From positions 1-23,377 of IMG/VR virus record IMGVR_UViG_3300030109_000136: 23,377 bases of DNA, one strand, 5' to 3'. Numbering within the stretch: position 1 is the first letter of the stretch; each line of letters opens with the position of its first letter. Origin of the DNA: a virus. Shown here in pieces: positions 14,980-21,711 of this stretch. The position numbers and the translations under genes are program-made. Below the pieces are notes generated by a model, which worked only from the letters and a program-made list of their open reading frames with translations, was not told where the DNA came from and did no database searches.

Positions 14980-15397
14980 CTGTGATTATTAATGTTACTT
15001 TATCGTCTTCTACTCTATATTCTATGGTGTTTCCTTCTAATTCCAAAGTACCAAAATCAGAGGCTGTCTCACCAAATAGACTATCAACCAACTGACGAGA
15101 AATTTGTGCATAGATGCGTGATTCAAGATTTCTTATGAATCGAGCTAGTGTAGTATTTTCAGCCTCTCGCTGAAGGTCTTCAGTATATGCCCTCAGCTCT
15201 TCTTTAATTTCTTGTCGTCTTTGAAATTCCTGAGAATCTATAGTCAGATAGTGACTGGATGTACCAACACCTGAAAAGCTAGGATTTTTAAACTTATGAG
15301 TCATCTCATCAGCATTGAGTGTAAAAGCAATTAACACGACATTAGCAAGACCTAAAACGCAAATTAGCAAGACAATCTTTTTTTTTCCTCTATTCAT
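14924..15397 (-). CDS. csgF: CsgF, curli secretion-pore accessory protein
   Basis: The 157 residues begin with a signal sequence (hydrophobic 8-26). The CsgF N-terminal pore-inserting motif follows at THKFKNPSFSGVG (33-45), matching the E. coli pattern F-R-N-P-N-F-G-G. A helical linker then leads to the conserved RFIRNLESRIYAQISRQLVD and SLFGE. The C-terminal beta domain (IEYRVEDDKVTLIITDEEGN, then TTEITVPLGSFTF) has the usual end. In E. coli the N-terminal ~35 mature residues thread into CsgG to form a second constriction, and the C-terminal head couples export to CsgB-driven nucleation. Gene order csgF-csgG here places it just upstream of its partner, with a 56-base overlap. csgE, csgC and csgD are not present nearby. 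Confidence 0.9.
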   Translation of the reverse strand: MNRGKKKIVLLICVLGLANVVLIAFTLNADEMTHKFKNPSFSGVGTSSHYLTIDSQEFQRRQEIKEELRAYTEDLQREAENTTLARFIRNLESRIYAQISRQLVDSLFGETASDFGTLELEGNTIEYRVEDDKVTLIITDEEGNTTEITVPLGSFTF

Positions 15398-15587
15398 CTT
15401 TATTTACAAAAAAAGAATTTTTAAAATTGTCTATGTTTCTATCTGCAATAACTTCATTACCAACAAGTAGAATTGCAAATGAAAATGTAAGTACAAAAAA
15501 AATAACAAAGGATAATAAGACTGTGCCAATCCAACACATTTCTTTTTGTATCTCCTTCTCAAATATTTTTTTTGTTCTTCTATCCAT
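15390..15587 (-). CDS. Small single-span membrane protein upstream of csgF
   Basis: The 65 residues have a Lys-rich cytoplasmic-type N-terminus (MDRRTKKIFEKEIQKE) and one strong membrane span (~19-42, IGTVLLSFVIFFVLTFSFAI). A short polar tail ends in NKDE. No family is recognised. Its stop overlaps the csgF start by eight bases, so the two are co-translated. It could be a small holin or antiholin-like component, or an inner-membrane helper of the curli cassette. It does not resemble CsgE, which is a soluble periplasmic protein. Confidence 0.55.
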   Translation of the reverse strand: MDRRTKKIFEKEIQKEMCWIGTVLLSFVIFFVLTFSFAILLVGNEVIADRNIDNFKNSFFVNKDE

Positions 15588-15607
15588 TACGTCTATCCTG
15601 TTGTTGT

Positions 15608-15901
15608 TTAATCAACTCTTCTAACTCCTTTTTCGTTTTTATTTTTTGGTTCTGCTGTTTCATGTCTCCCCTCTTTTTCTCTGACTTCTAAAACAGTATT
15701 TACCTTTTGCTGTAACCTTATCATATCTTGGTCAAGTAAACGTAATTGGTCAGTCAAACGTATAATAGTTGCCTTCATCTCTTCTACTGAAGGGTCTATT
15801 TTTTCTGTGATAGTAGTCCATACAAAAAAAACAAAATATCCTAATCCAACAACCATCACAACAGAAAAACCAAAATCTGCTATGATTTGTACAATATCCA
15901 C
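15608..15901 (-). CDS. Holin-like membrane protein, paralogue B (one span plus coiled coil)
   Basis: The 97 residues start at a GTG (15901) that overlaps the preceding stop (TAGTG) and has a strong AGGAG site. A membrane span covers ~10-31 (FSVVMVVGLGYFVFFVW). Amphipathic coiled coil follows (~35-75) with LLDQDMIRLQQKVNTVLEV, then a charged, basic tail. The next gene upstream shares the layout and the motif xDMIR...V...L, so the two look like products of a tandem duplication. A single N-terminal span followed by a coiled coil resembles BhlA/UviB-type holins in build, but I do not claim family membership. Role in membrane permeabilisation is inferred from position between fibre and lysis genes. 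Confidence 0.6.
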   Translation of the reverse strand: MDIVQIIADFGFSVVMVVGLGYFVFFVWTTITEKIDPSVEEMKATIIRLTDQLRLLDQDMIRLQQKVNTVLEVREKEGRHETAEPKNKNEKGVRRVD

Positions 15902-16194
15902 TAATCTCTCCTAGCGTCTATCTTTCCGTCTTCTACAAAGTTTTCTGCCCTTGATATTCTATCTAAGTCTGGTGCTAAATTTAAAGCACTAGAAACACTT
16001 ACATCTATACGAATCATATCGTTGTTCATAATAGAAGCTCTTGTTATTAACATTTTAGATATACCCTGTATGGTTTTGATTTCATCAACAAGACCATCCA
16101 TCATTTGTTTCATAACCATGAATATAAAAAAACCCATCAACAGTCCACTTGCTATGGGCAAACCTACCTCTGCTATAAGTTCAAATACTTCCAT
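15901..16194 (-). CDS. Holin-like membrane protein, paralogue A (one span plus coiled coil)
   Basis: The 97 residues have a membrane span at ~8-30 (ASGLLMGFFIFMVMKQMM) followed by amphipathic helix containing MNNDMIRIDVSVSSALNL. Alignment with the following gene is visible at the start (IAEVGLP against IADFGFS), in the span (GFFIF against GYFVF) and at NDMIR against QDMIR, so they are probable paralogues of identical length. Start and stop are each shared by one base with neighbours, showing tight operon packing. The most likely role is holin or membrane-associated scaffold. No enzymatic residue is seen. Confidence 0.6.
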   Translation of the reverse strand: MEVFELIAEVGLPIASGLLMGFFIFMVMKQMMDGLVDEIKTIQGISKMLITRASIMNNDMIRIDVSVSSALNLAPDLDRISRAENFVEDGKIDARRD

Positions 16195-16580
16195 TACTTG
16201 GGTTTAAAGTCACTTTTAGATTTGTGACTATTGGTGTACAAACCAAACCAAGCTGCTCCAGCTCCTACAACTATTGATATTAAGCCTGACTGTTCAAATG
16301 TAGGGTCTGGTAAATCCATAAACCAAAACGTAGTGTAGTAAAGAAGATACATATAAACGCCCAAAAATGCTCTAGGTATAAGTCTCCAGCTATCTAATGC
16401 TTCTGCAACAAAAATAAATTTTTGAAATGGGTTGCGATTGTATTCATCCTCTAGCTCTCTAATTCTATCTTTTAGCTCAGACTTTTCTTGTAGTAAAGCC
16501 ATGAATTTATTGAGGTCTATTTCTACCTCATTCCTATCCATGTCACCACCAAATCTGCTTGAGGGCTCTCTATCACTCAT
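16194..16580 (-). CDS. Putative holin, two membrane spans
   Basis: The 128 residues consist of a charged N-terminal coiled coil (~20-48; LQEKSELKDRIRELEDEYNR) followed by two membrane segments: ~70-90 (RAFLGVYMYLLYYTTFWFM) and ~97-116 (SGLISIVVGAGAAWFGLY). A short basic tail ends KSDFKPK. I recall the YMYLLYYxTFWFM and SVIVGAGAAWFGLY pattern from small membrane proteins of marine phages annotated as holins. The two-span topology with cytoplasmic N-terminus fits class II/III holins. It lies between two other small genes with ATGA/one-base overlaps. As the most holin-like of the cluster it is the best partner for the endolysin at 9106-9549. Confidence 0.65.
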   Translation of the reverse strand: MSDREPSSRFGGDMDRNEVEIDLNKFMALLQEKSELKDRIRELEDEYNRNPFQKFIFVAEALDSWRLIPRAFLGVYMYLLYYTTFWFMDLPDPTFEQSGLISIVVGAGAAWFGLYTNSHKSKSDFKPK

Positions 16581-16762
16581 TATATAAATTTACTTAGTAC
16601 AATAGCTCCAACTATGAAAGGATAAACACCCCACAACATGTTCTCAAGTTTTTTAAATTTTTCTGAACCTTCATCCAGTCTTTTTTCAATATTTTGATAA
16701 CGTATTGCACACTCTCTTTCATGTGACTCTATTTTATTGAGTGCATCCCTAGCTGTTGCCAT
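16580..16762 (-). CDS. Small tail-anchored membrane protein (XhlA-like)
   Basis: The 60 residues begin with an amphipathic, coiled-coil-like helix (SHERECAIRYQNIEKRLDEG) and end with one membrane span (~42-60, LWGVYPFIVGAIVLSKF). This is the layout of haemolysin XhlA-type phage proteins, which assist holin function, and the RLDEGSEKFKKLEN segment fits that pattern. It overlaps its neighbours by one base on each side. Family membership is likely but the protein is too short to be certain. Confidence 0.6.
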   Translation of the reverse strand: MATARDALNKIESHERECAIRYQNIEKRLDEGSEKFKKLENMLWGVYPFIVGAIVLSKFI

Positions 16763-16920
16763 TATTTTTTTGCTTTTTTTACTCTTATTTCTTCGTAGGC
16801 TTCATTGACATCAGGTGTTGATTCATCATCGCCTATAAATCTACCATCTTCATCTCTGGCTCTTACAGTTTTTCTTACAGTTCCTGTGAGAGCGTCAATC
16901 ATTTTTTTCCAAAAACTCAT
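16762..16920 (-). CDS. 52-residue protein, short soluble ORF
   Basis: The reading frame starts at the ATG 16918-16920 and ends at a TAA overlapping the next start (TAATG). The product begins MSFWKKMIDALTGTVRKTVR and continues with RDEDGRFIGDDESTPDVN, then a Lys-rich end (VKKAKK). It has no membrane segment. The GRFIGDDxSTPxxNEA pattern resembles small conserved phage proteins of unknown role. It fills the gap exactly between two other small genes, with coupled starts and stops, which supports it as real. Confidence 0.6.
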   Translation of the reverse strand: MSFWKKMIDALTGTVRKTVRARDEDGRFIGDDESTPDVNEAYEEIRVKKAKK

Positions 16921-16921
16921 G

Positions 16922-17089
16922 TTATTTCTCCTTGGCTTTGCCTACGTTTATAGCACACCAATCTATTAGCTTATAGATTTTACCTATAATCTCATCGTCT
17001 TTTGGCGTGGGTGTCAAAGCACAAATTAAAGAAGCACCTGATATGACCCAAGGTGCTATTTGTATTATTGTTAAGATTGTATCTAACAT
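16922..17089 (-). CDS. 55-residue membrane protein, holin-like
   Basis: The ORF starts at ATG 17087-17089, two bases after the oxygenase stop, and ends just before the 52-residue ORF. Its N-terminal half is a membrane span (TILTIIQIAPWVISGASLIC). Its second half, ALTPTPKDDEIIGKIYKLID, is a conserved-looking motif that I recall from small phage membrane proteins encoded near lysis or tail genes. The ribosome site GGAGA precedes the start. Holin or phage-maturation helper are both possible. Confidence 0.65.
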   Translation of the reverse strand: MLDTILTIIQIAPWVISGASLICALTPTPKDDEIIGKIYKLIDWCAINVGKAKEK

Positions 17090-17090
17090 A

Positions 17091-17834
17091 TCATTCTCCT
17101 TCTGTTAATGATTCTTCTGGAACATCCCAAGATTCTTTTAGTTGTTCAGCCACATCTGGAACATCCCAACAATTTAAGTTAGATGCTACTGTTCTTCTTT
17201 CGCCTTCACCTTTAAAGGGATATACCATGTGTTGTAACCAAGAAGGAAACACTAATAATTTTCCTACTTCTGGTTTCATAACAAAAGACTGAGGTGGTCT
17301 AAGTCTCTCTGTATTCATCAATTCGTTTCTACCATAATTAAAAGCAATGTAACCATCGCAATCGCCAGATGTATTATATAAGGAGTAGTTTGGCGACCCA
17401 GCTACAGGTTGGTTTAATATTTGTTGGGGTACTTTTGTCCAACCAGTAGTTGATATTCCCATTAAGGTTTTTGTCCCATGGTCGTGGATTGGATTATAGT
17501 CGCCTTCGTAACTATGTACCGACCATGTTTCATCGATGGCTACTGACTTTGGAGAAGAAAGGCGTGAACCAGTATTATTGCTAAAAAAGTTTATGTAATC
17601 AGCACCAAGACTACAGATAAAATCTGAATATTCTTTTACTCTAGGGTCTGCATTATCCATCAGTAATTGTTCGCCCTGAGTTATTTGCCCAACCAAAGTA
17701 TTAGCTAATGATTTTTTGTTTTCATCTTCTAAATATTCATCAAGGTAATCGTTTAAGTCATTTACCATACTAATAGGCATTTCTGTTTCCATAACGTAAA
17801 CAGAAGGCATATTATGTACTGTAACTTGTGCCAT
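17091..17834 (-). CDS. 2-oxoglutarate/Fe(II)-dependent oxygenase (2OG-FeII_Oxy_5-like)
   Basis: The 247 residues match the phage-type 2OG oxygenase group. The first iron-ligand region is YNPIHDHGTKTLMGIS (113-128, with H117 and H119 as candidate ligands). The distal His is H202 in LLVFPSWLQHMVYPF, followed by the 2OG-binding Arg in GEGERRTVASNLN (R213/R214). These spacings fit the family's 'FPSWLxHxVxP...eeR' signature. Such enzymes hydroxylate proteins, nucleic acids or small molecules using iron and 2-oxoglutarate. Marine phages often carry them among structural genes, so a virion protein or surface substrate is plausible but unproven. The gene overlaps the small structural gene before it by one base. 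The exact ligand pair in HDH is uncertain. Confidence 0.85.
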   Translation of the reverse strand: MAQVTVHNMPSVYVMETEMPISMVNDLNDYLDEYLEDENKKSLANTLVGQITQGEQLLMDNADPRVKEYSDFICSLGADYINFFSNNTGSRLSSPKSVAIDETWSVHSYEGDYNPIHDHGTKTLMGISTTGWTKVPQQILNQPVAGSPNYSLYNTSGDCDGYIAFNYGRNELMNTERLRPPQSFVMKPEVGKLLVFPSWLQHMVYPFKGEGERRTVASNLNCWDVPDVAEQLKESWDVPEESLTEGE

Positions 17835-18166
17835 TAACTAGGTACGCTAAACGCTTCGTCTGGTGTACTTTCTACTGGTGGGTTAGTAATTACACTATCT
17901 ACCTGACTAGCAAATACTGAATCCCATAGTGATACAGGACAGATAGCTACTAAGTTTGCATTAGTCCAACTGCTTTTAGCTTTTAGTGTAAAGTTAGCAT
18001 TACCATCTCGGTCTAACTGTTCTATAGTTGCATTAAATTCAGACTTGTAATAAGTCGCATCACCTTCACTATCGTTTTCATAAGTCATTTCTATATCCCA
18101 TTTATCAACCTTGCTGTTGCTATTAACGTATGGGGTACAACTTGTTATTGTTTTTGTTACTGCCAT
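17834..18166 (-). CDS. Small structural or fibre-associated protein
   Basis: The 110 residues have no signal or membrane segment and predict as beta-rich (WDIEMTYENDSEGDATYYKS, ATIEQLDRDGNANFTLKAKS). The C-terminal tail is Pro/Ser-rich (NPPVESTPDEAFSVPS). No family is recognised, though I associate this composition with small proteins encoded next to tail-fibre genes in marine phages. It lies ten bases after the large fibre gene and overlaps the oxygenase start by one base. It could be a fibre chaperone, a virion protein or the oxygenase's substrate. Confidence 0.55.
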   Translation of the reverse strand: MAVTKTITSCTPYVNSNSKVDKWDIEMTYENDSEGDATYYKSEFNATIEQLDRDGNANFTLKAKSSWTNANLVAICPVSLWDSVFASQVDSVITNPPVESTPDEAFSVPS

Positions 18167-18176
18167 TTTTTACTCC

Positions 18177-20867
18177 TTATCCTTCTAATGTCGTGACTCT
18201 AGTAGTCAACGCATCTATTTTATCATCAGCTTCTTGTAAAGCCTTAACTAGAATTGGTATTAATTGAGTTTCCATCAATTTATAAGATAGTGAATTAGAG
18301 GTATTAACAACATGGTCATCACTCCAACCTATTGAAGTTTCTATTGCTTTAATTTCTTGTGCTATAAAACCTAATTGTTTATCTGATGATTTTTTACTGT
18401 GATCTCTTTCACCATACTTCTCATGTTCATGTGAGTAATAATTAGTTCTATTATCCCAAACATAAGTTACAGGTCGCATTTGATTAACAAAATTTAAACC
18501 TGCATTATTAGGTAAAGTTTCTATATCTGTTTTATCTCTTTCATCAGAACCTACAGTTAAAGCAACTTTTGTTTCAAAGACACTGGTTGAATTATTACCA
18601 AGAACTATATTGTTACTTCCTGTAGTAATTGTAGTTAAGGCATCGTGACCAGCATCATTTCCTACCACTACATTATTAGTACCCGTACTAATATCTCTAC
18701 CAGCGTGTTTACCTACTGCTGTGTTGTTAGATGCGGTAGTCAAGTTTTCCATGGCTTCAACTCCTACTGCCACGTTGCCATCACCAGTTGTGACATCAAG
18801 TGCTGCTGCTCTACCAACCCCAACATTATCTCCACCAGTTGTTAGTTTACCAAGTGCTTCATAACCTAATGCTGTGTTATTACTTCCTGTAGTTATTACA
18901 TCGCCAGAAGCAGCACCAACTGCTGTATTTCCTCCTCCAGTGGTGTTTTGTGCTAATGCACCAGAACCAACAGCAGTGTTATTTGATTGGGTATTGCTAT
19001 AAAGGGCTTGATTACCGACTGCGGTGTTATTATCTTGTGTAGTAGTAGCGTATAAAACTTCTTTGCCCACACCCACGTTTGCTGCACCTGTAGTGTTTGC
19101 TACTAAAGCATAATGACCAACAGCTACGTTACCACTTGCTGTGGTATTGGCATCTAGGGCTGACCTTCCTACTGCGACATTTGAATGACCTGTAGTATTA
19201 GTTTTTAGAGTACCATACCCCACTGCTGTGTTGTCGGCTGCTGTTGTATTTGCTGTTAAAGCCTCTCCACCAACTGCTGTATTTGTAGCACCTGTGGTAT
19301 TTGCCTCTAGTGCTTGTTCACCTACTGCTACATTATACCCTCCTGTAGTGTTGGAATATAAAGCAATATAACCAACTGCTGTATTATTAGTCGCAGTAGT
19401 GTTCGCGTTTAAAGTATATGCACCTAACGCTGTATTTCTGCCACCTGAAGTATTTGCTAATAAAGAATCTGTTCCAAATGCAGCATTTTCTTGACCAGTA
19501 TTAACTTTTAAAGCTTGATAACCCACACCTGTGTTATAACTAGATGTACTCATTGCAGATAAAGCATCTTGACCGATAGCAATATTTTGTGTTCCAGTTG
19601 TGTTTGATCCCATAGCTGAATCACCAATTGCTATGTTATACGATGCAGTTGTGTTTGAAGTTAAAGCAGCATAGCCTATAGCAACACTATGAGAACCTGT
19701 AGTATTTGCATCTAAAGCATTAGTACCTACAGCGACATGCCTAGTACCTGTAGTGTTATCTTTCAAAGCATCAGCGCCAACTGCTGTGTTGTTAGATGCA
19801 GTTGTATTATCTCGTAATGCTCTACTACCTATCGCAGTATTAGTAGCACCTGTTGTATTTGCAGTCATTGTTTGTTGACCTACTGCTGTATTAGCGTCTG
19901 CCGTGGTGTTTGCAGTAAGAGAAGAAATACCTATAGCTACATTTAAAGTTCCAGTTGTATTTGCATCTAAGGCTAAAGCACCTACTGCCGTGTTAGATGC
20001 TCCTGTAGTGTTCGCAGCAAGTGCGCCTTGACCAACTGCCGTATTGTTATCTGCGGTGGTATTAGCATTTAATGCCCCTTGTCCTACTGCTGTGTTAGAA
20101 CTTCCAGTAGTGTTTTCATCTAAGGTACGTGAACCCACACCAGTATTCGTTCCGCCCTCTGTATTTGCGGTTAAAGAATTTTCTCCTATAGCAGTATTAT
20201 AGTTTCCTGTTGTAACACTATCTAAGGCTGTATCTCCTAAAGCAGTATTTCCTGTTCCTGTTGGATAGCCTCCATCTAGTTTGATTGTTCCGCCATCTGT
20301 TTCAAAGTTACCAGCGTTTGTAATGCCATCAAATGTACTTGTTCCATCTACATCAAATGTTCCTGTTACAGCTAAATTGCCACCTACTGAGGCATCATCT
20401 GTTACTGTCAAATCGTCTTGTACTTTTAGGTCTACTGTAGAAAGACTAGCAAAAGCGTCTACTACTGCTGCTCCACTACCAGCACCATCTAGGTAAACTG
20501 CCTTAGTATCGCCAGCTGGTATGGTTATATTAGCTCCTGTGCCTTGTGAAATTATTATGTTTTGAGAACCAGTAGTGCCATTCTCTATAAAGTGCATCCT
20601 ACTTATAGTGTTAGGTGCAATCGTAATCGTACAGGCTGAGTCTAATGTGCCTGTGTATTTGAGATACATAGCTCTACCGGGGTCAGCTGCTCCATCTGCA
20701 ACTGTAGTAGTATGTGTATCTGCGTTAGTTGTTATGCCCTCTGTACCAAAACTTAGAGCTTCACCTATCAGCTCAAGATTAAGATTCGTCACTACACCCC
20801 AATTTCCTGACTCATCGCCAGTGCCCATTTCGTTGAGTCTTAAATCATTTACATATGTGCTTGCCAT
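18177..20867 (-). CDS. Tail fibre/spike with 17-residue repeats and S74 self-cleaving chaperone
   Basis: The 896 residues fall into three parts. The N-terminal ~206 are a virion-attachment-type region (MASTYVNDLRLNEMGTGDES opening, then strands with LTVTDDASVGGNLAVTG). Residues ~207-752 contain about 32 near-perfect 17-residue repeats of the form N-T-A-V-G-x-x-A-L-x-A-N-T-T-G-x-x, which should form a trimeric beta-structured shaft. The C-terminus (~770-896) is an S74 intramolecular chaperone, with S774 and K779 in GSDERDKTDI and GFIAQEIKAI, ending in a trimerising coiled coil (KIDALTTRVTTLEG). By the family's mechanism the chaperone cleaves itself just before S774 after folding. A strong AAGGAG-like site precedes the downstream gene, and GAGGA precedes this start. 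It is the likely receptor-binding or adhesion protein. Confidence 0.9.
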   Translation of the reverse strand: MASTYVNDLRLNEMGTGDESGNWGVVTNLNLELIGEALSFGTEGITTNADTHTTTVADGAADPGRAMYLKYTGTLDSACTITIAPNTISRMHFIENGTTGSQNIIISQGTGANITIPAGDTKAVYLDGAGSGAAVVDAFASLSTVDLKVQDDLTVTDDASVGGNLAVTGTFDVDGTSTFDGITNAGNFETDGGTIKLDGGYPTGTGNTALGDTALDSVTTGNYNTAIGENSLTANTEGGTNTGVGSRTLDENTTGSSNTAVGQGALNANTTADNNTAVGQGALAANTTGASNTAVGALALDANTTGTLNVAIGISSLTANTTADANTAVGQQTMTANTTGATNTAIGSRALRDNTTASNNTAVGADALKDNTTGTRHVAVGTNALDANTTGSHSVAIGYAALTSNTTASYNIAIGDSAMGSNTTGTQNIAIGQDALSAMSTSSYNTGVGYQALKVNTGQENAAFGTDSLLANTSGGRNTALGAYTLNANTTATNNTAVGYIALYSNTTGGYNVAVGEQALEANTTGATNTAVGGEALTANTTAADNTAVGYGTLKTNTTGHSNVAVGRSALDANTTASGNVAVGHYALVANTTGAANVGVGKEVLYATTTQDNNTAVGNQALYSNTQSNNTAVGSGALAQNTTGGGNTAVGAASGDVITTGSNNTALGYEALGKLTTGGDNVGVGRAAALDVTTGDGNVAVGVEAMENLTTASNNTAVGKHAGRDISTGTNNVVVGNDAGHDALTTITTGSNNIVLGNNSTSVFETKVALTVGSDERDKTDIETLPNNAGLNFVNQMRPVTYVWDNRTNYYSHEHEKYGERDHSKKSSDKQLGFIAQEIKAIETSIGWSDDHVVNTSNSLSYKLMETQLIPILVKALQEADDKIDALTTRVTTLEG
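18612..20249 (-). repeat. Tandem 51-bp coding repeats in the tail fibre gene
   Basis: About 32 units of 51 bp encode the 17-residue fibre repeat. Two units are one codon shorter and one near the end is longer (21 residues). Codon-level divergence between units is high while the protein pattern is kept, so the array is old and selected at protein level. Recombination between units could change fibre length. Confidence 0.9.
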
Positions 20868-20896
20868 ATATTTATCCTCTGTAAATCATGTATTTA

Positions 20897-21583
20897 TTAT
20901 GCAGCGTCACGACCACCTTTAATTGTAGTATAGTTTGGAGTTTGACTTGTAGCAACATCTGAATAGTCAGGAGTTTGACTTGTATCAACCTGTCCATAGA
21001 CAAATATTATACCTACACTAGCAGTAGCACTTTGTCCTGTGGGCACTACATTGGCTTTCGCAATGGTTGAGACTGAGCCTACACTTGATGTAAGACCAAA
21101 ACCAGTTACTTCTATGACTTCATTTTCATGGATTATGACAGTGCCTAAAGCACTGGTTGCTGATACTCCTGTTAAAGACACATTAGCTTCTGCATCAAAC
21201 GTAGGTGTACCAACTGAGCTTGTAGCTTCTAGTCCTGTGGGCGTTATGTTTGCTTTTGCGACTGTAGTTAAAGAACCTACAGCTGACGTTGCTGATAGCC
21301 CTGTTGCTGATACATTACAGTCAGGTTGTATAACTGGTGTTCCAAGTGAACATGTTGATGAAACGCCTGTAAGTGTAATGTTGGCTTCTGCGTCTACTGA
21401 TAACGTGCCTGTAGAAGCTGTAGCTGATACACCTGTAGGTGTTGCATTTGCTTTTGCTACGACTGAAAGGGAGCCAAGTGATGCTGTTGCTGAGACACCT
21501 GTTATTGTAAAGCTTATAGGTACAGATGCTGGTTGCCCCCAAGGACCTTCATTCCAGCCAGACCTACCCCACCCTGTAGACAC
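20897..21583 (-). CDS. Repetitive virion/adhesion-type protein with 22-residue repeats
   Basis: The 228 residues start at a GTG (21583) with an excellent AAGGAG site seven bases upstream. After a Trp/Gly-rich opening (GWGRSGWNEGPWG) come about 7.5 repeats of ~22 residues (27-194), of the pattern x-T-G-V-S-A-T-A-S-x-G-x-x-x-V-x-A-x-A-N-x-x. The C-terminus has two copies of ATSQTPxY/TSQTPDY. There is no signal peptide. The Ala/Thr/Ser/Gly/Val composition indicates an extended beta structure. Position directly before the tail fibre supports a virion surface or fibre-base role. I have seen this repeat type in marine phage structural proteins but know no defined function. Confidence 0.75.
   Translation of the reverse strand: MSTGWGRSGWNEGPWGQPASVPISFTITGVSATASLGSLSVVAKANATPTGVSATASTGTLSVDAEANITLTGVSSTCSLGTPVIQPDCNVSATGLSATSAVGSLTTVAKANITPTGLEATSSVGTPTFDAEANVSLTGVSATSALGTVIIHENEVIEVTGFGLTSSVGSVSTIAKANVVPTGQSATASVGIIFVYGQVDTSQTPDYSDVATSQTPNYTTIKGGRDAA
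21002..21505 (-). repeat. Tandem ~66-bp coding repeats
   Basis: These encode the 22-residue units of the GWG-opening protein. Alternate units share more (VAKAN units against DAEAN units), suggesting growth by duplication of a two-unit, 132-bp block. Confidence 0.75.
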
Positions 21584-21705
21584 TAACTAACTCCTTCAAG
21601 CTTGGCTTTTACAACCTCTAGCTCTTCTTTCACTGGTGTCGTTATAAATTTGTAGGTCAGCAAATAGTCAATTTTGTTTATGCAGAATTGTATGTCTTCA
21701 CTCAT
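21583..21705 (-). CDS. 40-residue ORF at the head of the late operon
   Basis: ATG 21703-21705 opens a frame of 40 codons, beginning MSEDIQFCINKIDYLLTYKF and ending KAKLEGVS. The TAG stop overlaps the GTG start of the next gene by one base, and its 3' end carries that gene's AAGGAG site, so coupling is likely. A predicted helix rich in Lys/Glu/Leu covers the C-terminal half. No family is recognised. A GAAGG lies directly against the ATG, too close for normal initiation, and the predicted transcription start falls at the ATG itself. Confidence 0.5.
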   Translation of the reverse strand: MSEDIQFCINKIDYLLTYKFITTPVKEELEVVKAKLEGVS

Positions 21706-21711
21706 CCTTCA

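Noticed and set aside
15390-15587. Considered as CsgE, since it sits next to csgF
   Set aside because: CsgE is a soluble periplasmic protein with a signal peptide and is about twice as long. This is a 65-residue protein with an internal membrane span and no CsgE motif.
18612-20249. Regular ~51-bp repeat array considered as a CRISPR or satellite array
   Set aside because: There is no invariant direct repeat with unique spacers. Units are open in one frame, diverge at codon third positions and encode a clean 17-residue protein repeat.
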